Shown in pieces: positions 30,817-37,171 of a DNA stretch of 64,000 nucleotides. The first letter of the stretch is position 1. Each line of letters begins with the position of its first letter. Position numbers and translations under genes: made by a program. The DNA comes from Pantoea rwandensis (lineage in GTDB: Bacteria; Pseudomonadota; Gammaproteobacteria; Enterobacterales; Enterobacteriaceae): NCBI RefSeq assembly GCF_000759475.1, contig NZ_CP009454.1, positions 992,001 to 1,056,000 of the forward strand, written 5' to 3'. The notes below the pieces were generated by a model. It had not been told where the DNA came from and made no database searches. It worked only from the letters and a program-made list of their open reading frames with translations.

Positions 30817-31203
30817 ATGCGTAAGCATGTGATTGCAATGTTGTCTCTCTCGCTGTTGTTCTCTTCAGCTAGCGTATTCGCTGCTGACCTGAAGAGTGAT
30901 ATGGATACCCTGAAAGATGGCCTGAGCGTGGTGAAGAAAACCTCTGATGCTCAGGAAATGCAAACCGCGCTCGGCAAGATGCGCCAGGCGGCGGAGGATG
31001 CTAAAAAATCCACGCCGGAAAAACTGGAAGGTCAGGCTGCCGATAGCGCCCAGATTAAGGATTATCACGCCGGTCTTGATTCTCTGATTGCGCAGATTGA
31101 TGTCGTCGATCAGTTGGCGAAAGCCAACAAGCTCGACGAAGCCAAAACTGAAGCGAAGAAGTTGGAAGATATTCGTAACGCCAACCATAAGAAATTCCGC
31201 TGA
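30817..31203 (+). CDS. cybC: Soluble cytochrome b562
   Basis: 128 residues. The signal peptide ends at residue 22 (SVFA-ADLKSDM), giving a 106-residue mature four-helix bundle. Both haem ligands are present in mature numbering: Met7 in ADLKSDM and His102 in NHKKFR. It is a periplasmic electron carrier with no firmly established physiological partner. AAGGA precedes the ATG just after the ERIC element. A hairpin follows. Confidence 0.97.
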   Translation: MRKHVIAMLSLSLLFSSASVFAADLKSDMDTLKDGLSVVKKTSDAQEMQTALGKMRQAAEDAKKSTPEKLEGQAADSAQIKDYHAGLDSLIAQIDVVDQLAKANKLDEAKTEAKKLEDIRNANHKKFR

Positions 31204-31209
31204 TAACCC

Positions 31210-31229
31210 GGCCAGCCCTGTGGCTGGCC
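31210..31229 (+). terminator. Hairpin terminator of cybC
   Basis: GGCCAGCC-CTGT-GGCTGGCC followed by TTATCT, a strong stem with a modest T tract. Confidence 0.7.
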
Positions 31230-31289
31230 TTATCTCCCCTCGCATTTCCTCCGTTTAAACGCATAGATTCCCGGCATAACCCGCATTTT

Positions 31290-31305
31290 TGTGACCTGTT
31301 TCGCA
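31290..31305 (+). promoter_or_regulatory. CRP-like site upstream of the SFCGS/DUF4310 operon
   Basis: TGTGA-CCTGTT-TCGCA matches TGTGA-N6-TCACA at 9 of 10 positions, with the same TCGCA variant as the site before uxaC. It lies 153 bases before the first gene and suggests carbon catabolite control of the operon. Confidence 0.55.
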
Positions 31306-31348
31306 CACTTCATGCGTAGTGCGATCTGGCGCACACACGCCCGTGGGA

Positions 31349-31368
31349 TTTCCACTTTGAGGTGGAAA
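31349..31368. promoter_or_regulatory. Palindrome, candidate operator of the island regulator
   Basis: TTTCCAC-TTTGAG-GTGGAAA, a perfect 7 bp inverted repeat about 90 bases before the first gene of the operon and downstream of the CRP-like site. This suits an activator or repressor site; the PRD regulator encoded at the operon end is the natural candidate. It could also be a leader hairpin. Confidence 0.45.
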
Positions 31369-31457
31369 AGATGCGTCTCCACAGCCTGAAGCGGAAAGCG
31401 TAATTTCTTTTCAACGCGAATTATCTCTAATTGTCCGCAGTAAACAGGAGTAGCAAG

Positions 31458-31796
31458 GTGAGGAGTGAAGCTGTCCCACTGAAACAGAGCACGCCGGAAG
31501 CCATTCAGGCGCTGGCGGATAACGTGATGAAGCAAATTGCGGCGATCTACGCTGCGCACCACATCGAAGCCAACGCCGTGCAGCAGCAGATGCTGGCCTC
31601 GCATGTGCGGGCGATGGCAGCGCGTTCGCTCACGGGTGAAGCCTTGCCGGAAGTGGAAGCCGAACTGTTTGAAGACATCTCGCCAGAAACCATGGCGCTG
31701 GCACAGCAGGTGGTCGATCTGTTTGGCAATCTGCCAAAAGAAGAAGCCTGGCTGCTATCGGTGCATATCGAAGTGGCGAAATCCAACGAAGCATAA
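31458..31796 (+). CDS. Stand-alone PRD-domain protein
   Basis: 112 residues from the GTG with AGGAG seven bases ahead; a TTG at 31431 in the same frame is less likely. The whole protein resembles a single PTS regulation domain, with His49 (SHVRAM) and His103 (SVHIEVA) at the positions where PRDs are phosphorylated by HPr or EIIB. No helix-turn-helix is present, so it is not itself a transcription factor. It opens the operon 17 bases before the SFCGS gene. I infer that it passes PTS phosphorylation state to the transporter or to the regulator at 37172. No function has been shown, to my knowledge. Confidence 0.78.
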   Translation: MRSEAVPLKQSTPEAIQALADNVMKQIAAIYAAHHIEANAVQQQMLASHVRAMAARSLTGEALPEVEAELFEDISPETMALAQQVVDLFGNLPKEEAWLLSVHIEVAKSNEA

Positions 31797-31813
31797 ATCG
31801 AGAGGAATTGAAC

Positions 31814-32170
31814 ATGGTAACAGTCGTGATTGGTGATCGTCTGGGTAAAGGTCAGAAAGTCGCAGCAGGGATTGAGAAAGCAGGCGGCCGTGCTGTTGTG
31901 GTGCCGGGCGTTGCAGCGGACATGAAGCTGGGCGATGTGATGAAAGCGGAAAACGCTGACTTCGGCATCTCTTTCTGCGGCAGCGGCGGTGCCGGTGCCA
32001 TCACTGCGCAAAACAAATATGGCTACAAAGCCAAACACGGTATGCGTTCGATTGATGAAGGCGTGACCGCCATCAACGAAGGCGCCACCGTGCTGGGCTT
32101 TGGCTTTATGGATAAAGAAGAGCTGGGTGAACGTCTGGTGCAGGCCTGGAATAAAAAACACGGCAGCTAA
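31814..32170 (+). CDS. Glycine-rich SFCGS-family protein (DUF2620-like)
   Basis: 118 residues starting MVTVVIGDRLGKGQKVAAG. The family signature is intact: ADFGISFCGSGGAGA with Cys55, then NKYGYKAKHGMRS. It is soluble and has no signal peptide. The Cys followed by a Gly/Ser-rich loop right after a beta strand resembles the phospho-Cys loop of PTS EIIB domains; this likeness is inference, not a recognised homology. It is related to YhfU of the E. coli yhf cluster. Two bases separate it from the DUF4312 gene. Confidence 0.85.
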   Translation: MVTVVIGDRLGKGQKVAAGIEKAGGRAVVVPGVAADMKLGDVMKAENADFGISFCGSGGAGAITAQNKYGYKAKHGMRSIDEGVTAINEGATVLGFGFMDKEELGERLVQAWNKKHGS

Positions 32171-32172
32171 GC

Positions 32173-32472
32173 ATGAAACAGCAATACGAGACGCAGGTTA
32201 CGGTGCAGGGCAAAGGCGATAGCAAAGCGAAAGCCTTTTCCGATGCACTGAGCAAGGTGCAGCAGCAAGTGCTGCGCACCAGCCAAAAGATTCTGTTGCG
32301 CATTGAACCCATAGATGTGCGGGTGCTGCGCGCGCAGGAGAGCGTACGCACAGAGAAGTTCTTGTTCTTCTTTCTGGCGCGCGAACGACGGAATTACAGC
32401 GTCGAGCTGGAAATCACCGTCAGCGTCACCGTGATCGACACCGACAAGGTGGATTTCATCGCGACGAAATAA
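32173..32472 (+). CDS. DUF4312-family protein
   Basis: 99 residues, soluble. It starts MKQQYETQVTVQGKGDSKAK and has alternating beta strands (ILLRIEPIDVRVL, YSVELEITVSVTVID) around a short hydrophobic stretch (FLFFFLARE). The fold looks like a small alpha/beta sandwich of dodecin or translocation-subunit type, but I recognise it only as DUF4312 by sequence and context. It always travels with the SFCGS, DUF4311 and DUF4310 genes. Function unknown. Confidence 0.82.
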   Translation: MKQQYETQVTVQGKGDSKAKAFSDALSKVQQQVLRTSQKILLRIEPIDVRVLRAQESVRTEKFLFFFLARERRNYSVELEITVSVTVIDTDKVDFIATK

Positions 32473-32497
32473 AAACGACAACAAAGGGTACAACAAC

Positions 32498-33274
32498 ATG
32501 TTTTTAATCATTTTGTTTAAGTCGTTGATCATTGGTGGATTGGTTGGCGTTGGGGTAGGAGCGGGCGCAGCGCGCATGTTCCATGCACCGACCACGCAAG
32601 GTATGGGCGCGTTTCGTACCTTGGGTGAACTCAATTCCTGTGAGGGCGATCCCGCTTCGCACTTCTCCTTTGGTCTTGGCTTCTTCTTTAACGCCTGGGC
32701 ATCGTCTGTGGCTGCAGGTTCCTTCACTCAGGACGTTGATCACCGCATTCTGCCTAACTGGGGCGCAGCCGCGTTGATGGTGAAAAACCGCAACGTCGCC
32801 GAAACCCTGCATAACCCAAAACGCATGGCGATTGCCTGCGGCATCATCGGCATGATCGTGGTGGCGTTCCTCAACAGCACGGCTTCTGCGGTGCCTGCAG
32901 CGTTGCAGGTTACGGCGGTTAAAGTGCTGGTGCCGGCGGCCAACCTGCTGGTGAACACCGTGATGCCGGTGATCTTCTGGCTGGCAGCGATTGATGCCGG
33001 TAAGAAATCCGGTTTCTGGGCGACCATCTTTGGTGGTCTGGCGCAGTTGATCATGGGCAATGCCGTACCGGGTCTGGTGCTGGGTATCCTGATTGGTAAA
33101 GGCGTGGAAGAGAGCGGCTGGAACAAAGTCACCAAAGTGATGATGTTCGCGATTGTGCTGCTGTTCGCTCTGAGCGGCTTCTTCCGTGGCTTCGATATGA
33201 AGCTGCTGCAATCCTTCCAACTTGGCATTCCTGGCTGGCTGGACATGATTCACAACAGCCTGAGCGGCAAATAA
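32498..33274 (+). CDS. DUF4311-family membrane protein
   Basis: 258 residues. An N-terminal membrane segment is very rich in Gly and Val (IIGGLVGVGVGAGAARMF). A soluble loop follows with the conserved GELNSCEGDPASHFSFGLGF and VDHRILPNWGAA, then about four more membrane segments (about 108-130, 140-165, 175-200, 213-232). Probably half of a two-subunit transporter with the DUF4310 protein 12 bases downstream. No recognisable transporter motif and no PTS EIIC signature. Confidence 0.82.
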   Translation: MFLIILFKSLIIGGLVGVGVGAGAARMFHAPTTQGMGAFRTLGELNSCEGDPASHFSFGLGFFFNAWASSVAAGSFTQDVDHRILPNWGAAALMVKNRNVAETLHNPKRMAIACGIIGMIVVAFLNSTASAVPAALQVTAVKVLVPAANLLVNTVMPVIFWLAAIDAGKKSGFWATIFGGLAQLIMGNAVPGLVLGILIGKGVEESGWNKVTKVMMFAIVLLFALSGFFRGFDMKLLQSFQLGIPGWLDMIHNSLSGK

Positions 33275-33286
33275 GGAGCCTTGAGA

Positions 33287-33934
33287 ATGAACGAGACCGA
33301 AAACAAAGGGTTCTGGTACGCCGACTGGTCTTTCCCGATCTTTGTTGGCCTGCTGTCCGCCGGGGTGTTTGCCGGTACGCACATGTACTACCTGTACGGC
33401 ATCGGCGCATTTAACGAAGTGGCGTTTGTTTCAATGCTGCGTTCCGGCATGGAAACCGGCGTGTATGGCGCCGTGGCGGCGTTTGGTGCCAGCTTCCTGT
33501 TTGCTCGCATCATCGAAGGTTCGCTGGTCGGGATTCTGGATATCGGCGGCGCGATTCAAACCGGTGTCGGGCTGGGCGTTCCCGCTTTACTGCTGGGCGC
33601 GGGCATCGTGTTCCCGGTGGCGAACTTTGCGGCATCACTGGCAACGGGCCTGGTGGTGGGTTTAGCCATTGGCTATCTGATTATCCTGGCGCGTAAGTTC
33701 ACCATCAATCAGAGCGACTCCACTTACGGTGCGGACGTGATGATGGGTGCAGGTAATGCTTCCGGCCGCTTCCTTGGGCCGTTGATTATCCTGTCTGCGA
33801 TGGCGGCATCGATTCCCATCGGCCTCGGTTCGCTGGTGGGTGCGCTGTTGTTTTATCTGTGGAACAAACCGATCACCGGTGGCGCGATTTTAGGTGCCAT
33901 GGCGTTAGGCGCGATGTTCCCGGTTTCTCTCTGA
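33287..33934 (+). CDS. DUF4310-family membrane protein
   Basis: 215 residues from ATG 33287, which has AAGGAG eight bases ahead; a TTG at 33281 is possible but too close. It has about six hydrophobic segments, Gly-rich, with HMYYLYGIGAFNEVAFVSML, DIGGAIQTGVGLGVPALLLG and a C-terminal GAILGAMALGAMFPVSL. With DUF4311 it probably forms the membrane channel or carrier of the system. The transported compound is unknown; the downstream enzymes suggest an acylated amino-sugar acid. Confidence 0.82.
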   Translation: MNETENKGFWYADWSFPIFVGLLSAGVFAGTHMYYLYGIGAFNEVAFVSMLRSGMETGVYGAVAAFGASFLFARIIEGSLVGILDIGGAIQTGVGLGVPALLLGAGIVFPVANFAASLATGLVVGLAIGYLIILARKFTINQSDSTYGADVMMGAGNASGRFLGPLIILSAMAASIPIGLGSLVGALLFYLWNKPITGGAILGAMALGAMFPVSL

Positions 33935-33950
33935 TTTTTTTGTGTTACCA

Positions 33951-34147
33951 GGTCGCCATTAATGGCGACCCTACAACTGTTCGACATGTTTTGAAGGGCG
34001 AGAGCCGATTGTGGCTAGTCGTTTTTAGGGTCTGCAGTCGGTTGTGGCTAGTGGTTTGTGGGGCCGGCAGTTGATTGTGAATAATGGTTTGTAGGGTCTG
34101 CAATCAATCGTGGCTAGTGTTTTGTAGGGTGCGCATTTATGCGCACC
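33951..34147. repeat. 33-bp tandem repeats between two REP-like palindromes, inside the operon
   Basis: Left border: palindrome GGTCGCCAT-TA-ATGGCGACC plus CTAC (33951-33974). Then four degenerate 33-bp units begin at 34009, 34042, 34075 and 34108, each starting TTGTGGCTAGT or a close variant and ending in a (G)TAGGGTCTGCA-like block. Right border: GTAG plus palindrome GGTGCGCAT-TT-ATGCGCACC (34124-34147). It separates the transporter genes from the enzyme genes, 28 bases before the amidohydrolase start. Inside an mRNA these structures could block exonucleases or attenuate transcription. Confidence 0.75.
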
Positions 34148-34174
34148 TCGCAGAATGCACGTTAAGGAGTAAAT

Positions 34175-35308
34175 ATGTTTGATTTGATTCTGCGCCGCGC
34201 GCGTTTGTGCGACGAACAGCTGGTGGATATCGCCATCCAGCAGGGCAAAATTGTCGCGGTCGGCGACGTCAGCGGTTCAGCTCAGCAGGAGCGCGATTTA
34301 GAGGGGCGCTATTACGTCAGCGCAGGCTGGATTGACAGCCACGTGCACTGCTATCCCAAATCCCCCATTTATCACGATGAAGCCGATGCGATTGGCATGG
34401 CGCAGGGCGTCACTACCGTGGTTGATGCAGGCAGCACCGGCGCGGATCATATCGACGATTTCTATCAGCTCACCCGTTCCGCCATCACCGAAGTGCGCGC
34501 GCTGATCAACATCTCACGCACCGGCATCATCACCCAGAACGAGCTGGCCGATATGGCGCAGATTGACGGTGAGGCCGTGGTGCAGGCGGTGAAACGTCGC
34601 CCGGACTTTATCGTGGGGCTGAAAGCGCGCATGAGCAGCAGCGTGGTGGGTGAGAATGGCATTCAGCCGCTGATTCGCGCCAAAGCTATTCAGCAGGCGG
34701 CGGGAAATCTGCCACTGATGGTGCATATCGGCAACAATCCGCCGGTGCTGGAAGAGATTGCCGATCTGCTCACTTCCGGCGACATCATTACTCACTGCTT
34801 TAACGGCAAACCAAACCGCATTCTTTCACCACAGGGTGAGTTGAAAGCGGCAGTGAAAAACGCCATCGCGCGTGGCGTAAAACTGGATATCGGCCACGGC
34901 AGTGCCAGCTTCAGCTTTGAAGTGGCCCGTCAGGCCATCGCGCAGGGCATTCTGCCCGACACCATCAGTTCGGACATTTATTGTCGCAACCGCATCAACG
35001 GCCCGGTACATAGCCTGGCGCACGTGATGTCGAAATTCTTCAGCATTGGCATGACGCTGCCGCAGGTTATCGACTGCGTCACCGGCAATGCCGCGGCTGG
35101 CCTGCGCTTAGCGGGCAAAGGGCGCTTAACAGAAGGTTATGACGCCGACCTGACCATTTTTACCGTCAAAGAGGAAGCCCGCCCGTTCGTCGATGCTGAA
35201 GGCGAACGGATTTTGGGTGAGCAACATTTGCTGCCGCTGGCCGTGGTTATCACGGGTAAGTGGCATCTGACTGATGAAGGGAAAGCTAATCATGTCTTCG
35301 ATTTATGA
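34175..35308 (+). CDS. Amidohydrolase/deacetylase-family metallohydrolase
   Basis: 377 residues of the dihydroorotase-like amidohydrolase superfamily (EF_0837/AHA_3915 group). The metal ligands are all visible: His56 and His58 (DSHVH), carbamylated-Lys candidate Lys150 (VGLKARMS), His184 (MVHIG), His207 (ITHCF) and Asp267 (SSDIY). This predicts a binuclear zinc-type hydrolase of an amide bond. In this operon it probably removes an acyl group from the nitrogen of the imported compound before DgaE acts. AAGGAG precedes the ATG. It overlaps the dgaE-like gene by 17 bases. Confidence 0.9.
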   Translation: MFDLILRRARLCDEQLVDIAIQQGKIVAVGDVSGSAQQERDLEGRYYVSAGWIDSHVHCYPKSPIYHDEADAIGMAQGVTTVVDAGSTGADHIDDFYQLTRSAITEVRALINISRTGIITQNELADMAQIDGEAVVQAVKRRPDFIVGLKARMSSSVVGENGIQPLIRAKAIQQAAGNLPLMVHIGNNPPVLEEIADLLTSGDIITHCFNGKPNRILSPQGELKAAVKNAIARGVKLDIGHGSASFSFEVARQAIAQGILPDTISSDIYCRNRINGPVHSLAHVMSKFFSIGMTLPQVIDCVTGNAAAGLRLAGKGRLTEGYDADLTIFTVKEEARPFVDAEGERILGEQHLLPLAVVITGKWHLTDEGKANHVFDL

Positions 35309-36413
35309 AAAATATGACCTGAAACAGGTCATCAATGCCTCCGGTCGTATGACCATTCTGGGTGTTTCAACGCCGTCTGCCGATGTGGTGGAGACCGTCA
35401 GCTACGGTTTGAATCACTATTTCGAGATCAAAGATCTGGTCAACAAAACCGGCGCCTACATCGCTAAATTGCTGGATGTGGAAAATGCGGTGGTGGTTTC
35501 CTGCGCCTCTGCGGGCATCGCACAGAGCGTGGCGGCGGTGATCGTCAAAGATAACGACTGGCTGCTGGACAACCTGCATGCCGCGCCGCTGACGGTGCCG
35601 CACGATATCGTGGTGCCGAAAGGCCATAACGTGAACTTCGGTGCGCCGGTAGGTGCGATGGTGGCGCTGGGCGGCGGACGTCTGGTGGAGGCTGGTTACA
35701 GCAACGAATGTTCGCCTGAACAGCTGGCTGCCGCCATCACGCCCACCACGGCGGCGCTGCTGTACATCAAATCACACCACTGTGTGCAGAAGAGCCACCT
35801 GAGTGTGGAGCAGGCGGCGGTGGTCGCGCGTCAACACGGTATCCCGTTAATCGTGGATGCGGCGGCAGAAGAAGATCTGCAGTGCTACTACCAAATGGGC
35901 GCGGACCTGGTGATCTACAGCGGCGCCAAGGCGATCGAAGGGCCGACCAGCGGTCTGGTGATTGGCCGCACTCAGTACGTTGAGTGGGTCAAACGTCAAA
36001 GCAACGGTATAGGCCGCGCGATGAAAGTCGGTAAAGAGGGCATTCTTGGTCTGACGCAGGCGATTGAAAACTATCTGGTGCAGCCGAAAACCACCGGTGC
36101 AGAGATGGTGGCCAACATGACGCCGTTTATCGACAACCTCAATACGCTGAATGGTGTGTCCGCACGCGTAGTGTGGGATGCGGCAGGCCGCGATATCGCC
36201 CGTGCTGAGATCAAGTTCGATGAAGCCGTCACACAATGGCCAACTGGCGAGCTGGTGCAGGCGTTGAAAACCGGCGACATCGCGATCTACTTCCGTGGCT
36301 ACAAGGCCAATGAAGGCATTATCGAAGCCGACGTGCGCAGCGTCAGCGCCGATCAGTTGCATATTATCTTTAGCCGTATCCAGGCGTTACTCAGCGGAGG
36401 AAAACGCGCATGA
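35292..36413 (+). CDS. dgaE: DgaE-family ammonia-lyase (SelA-like PLP enzyme)
   Basis: 373 residues. A fold-type I PLP enzyme of the selenocysteine synthase-like group, with Schiff-base Lys213 (YSGAKAIEGP), cofactor-binding Asp in PLIVDAAAEED, and CASAGIAQSVAA. Salmonella DgaE converts D-glucosaminate-6-phosphate to 2-keto-3-deoxygluconate-6-phosphate and ammonia. The pairing with DgaF supports the same chemistry here, although the exact stereoisomer may differ. The ATG at 35292 is chosen for the family start MSSIYEKYDLKQVINASG. A 4-base overlap with dgaF couples translation. Confidence 0.87.
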   Translation: MSSIYEKYDLKQVINASGRMTILGVSTPSADVVETVSYGLNHYFEIKDLVNKTGAYIAKLLDVENAVVVSCASAGIAQSVAAVIVKDNDWLLDNLHAAPLTVPHDIVVPKGHNVNFGAPVGAMVALGGGRLVEAGYSNECSPEQLAAAITPTTAALLYIKSHHCVQKSHLSVEQAAVVARQHGIPLIVDAAAEEDLQCYYQMGADLVIYSGAKAIEGPTSGLVIGRTQYVEWVKRQSNGIGRAMKVGKEGILGLTQAIENYLVQPKTTGAEMVANMTPFIDNLNTLNGVSARVVWDAAGRDIARAEIKFDEAVTQWPTGELVQALKTGDIAIYFRGYKANEGIIEADVRSVSADQLHIIFSRIQALLSGGKRA

Positions 36414-37147
36414 GTCTGAACCCGAATTTTTATCAGGGCCGTCTGTGCCTCAACGTGCTGGCCGGTTCTAAGCAGAACGCCAAAGAGATCTGGCAGGCCG
36501 CAGAAGGCCACGTGCTGGTGGGCGTGTTATCAAAAAATTACGCGAGCAATGAAGAAGCGATTGCTGATATGCGCGAGTACGCGGCGCTGATCGACAACGC
36601 GCTGTCCGTCGGACTGGGCGCGGGCGATCCTAATCAGTCGGCGATGGTGAGTGAGATCTCAGCGGTGCTGCAACCGCAGCATGTGAACCAGGTGTTTACC
36701 GGTGTGGCGACCAGCCGCGCGCTGCTCGGGCAGAATCACACCGTGGTCAACGGTCTGATTTCGCCAACCGGCACGCCGGGCCTGGTGAAAATTTCCACCG
36801 GACCGCGCAGCTCACAGCTGGAAGATGCGATCGTGCCGATCGACAGCGCCATCGCCATGCTGCAGGACATGGGTGGCAGTTCGGTGAAATACTTCCCGAT
36901 GGGCGGCTTAAAAGCGGTGAATGAGTACCGTGCCGTTGCTGAAGCCTGTGCGCGTCACGACTTCTGGCTGGAACCGACCGGCGGCATCGATCTCAATAAC
37001 TTCGAAGCCATTGTGCAGATTGCACTCGATGCGGGCGTCAGCAAAGTGATTCCACACGTCTATAGTTCGATCATCGACAGTGCCACTGGCGACACGCGCA
37101 TTGACGATGTGCGTCAGCTTCTAGCAACGTGCAAGAAACTGCTGTAA
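36410..37147 (+). CDS. dgaF: DgaF-family 2-dehydro-3-deoxy-phosphogluconate aldolase
   Basis: 245 residues, KDGP aldolase of the DgaF (DUF4072) type, with a TIM-barrel pattern: FYQGRLCLNVLAGS, GVLSKNYASN, TPGLVKISTGPRSS (Lys candidate for the Schiff base), VKYFPMGGLKAVNEY (a second candidate Lys) and LEPTGGIDL. It would split 2-keto-3-deoxy-6-phosphogluconate to pyruvate and glyceraldehyde-3-phosphate. The ATGA overlap with dgaE and the regulator starting 24 bases later place it at the end of the catabolic block. Confidence 0.88.
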   Translation: MSLNPNFYQGRLCLNVLAGSKQNAKEIWQAAEGHVLVGVLSKNYASNEEAIADMREYAALIDNALSVGLGAGDPNQSAMVSEISAVLQPQHVNQVFTGVATSRALLGQNHTVVNGLISPTGTPGLVKISTGPRSSQLEDAIVPIDSAIAMLQDMGGSSVKYFPMGGLKAVNEYRAVAEACARHDFWLEPTGGIDLNNFEAIVQIALDAGVSKVIPHVYSSIIDSATGDTRIDDVRQLLATCKKLL

Positions 37148-37171
37148 CAAACGAGTCACAGGTGAAGCTCC

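Noticed and set aside
31331..31346. Sigma-54 promoter candidate (TGGCGCACACACGCC) before the SFCGS operon
   Set aside because: The GG-to-GC spacing is 9 rather than 10 bases, and the local regulator is of MtlR type, not a sigma-54 activator.
33951..34147. CRISPR array possibility for the regular 33-bp repeats
   Set aside because: There are no unique spacers between units, the units are degenerate, and there are no cas genes. The same applies to the 52-bp and 46-bp arrays.
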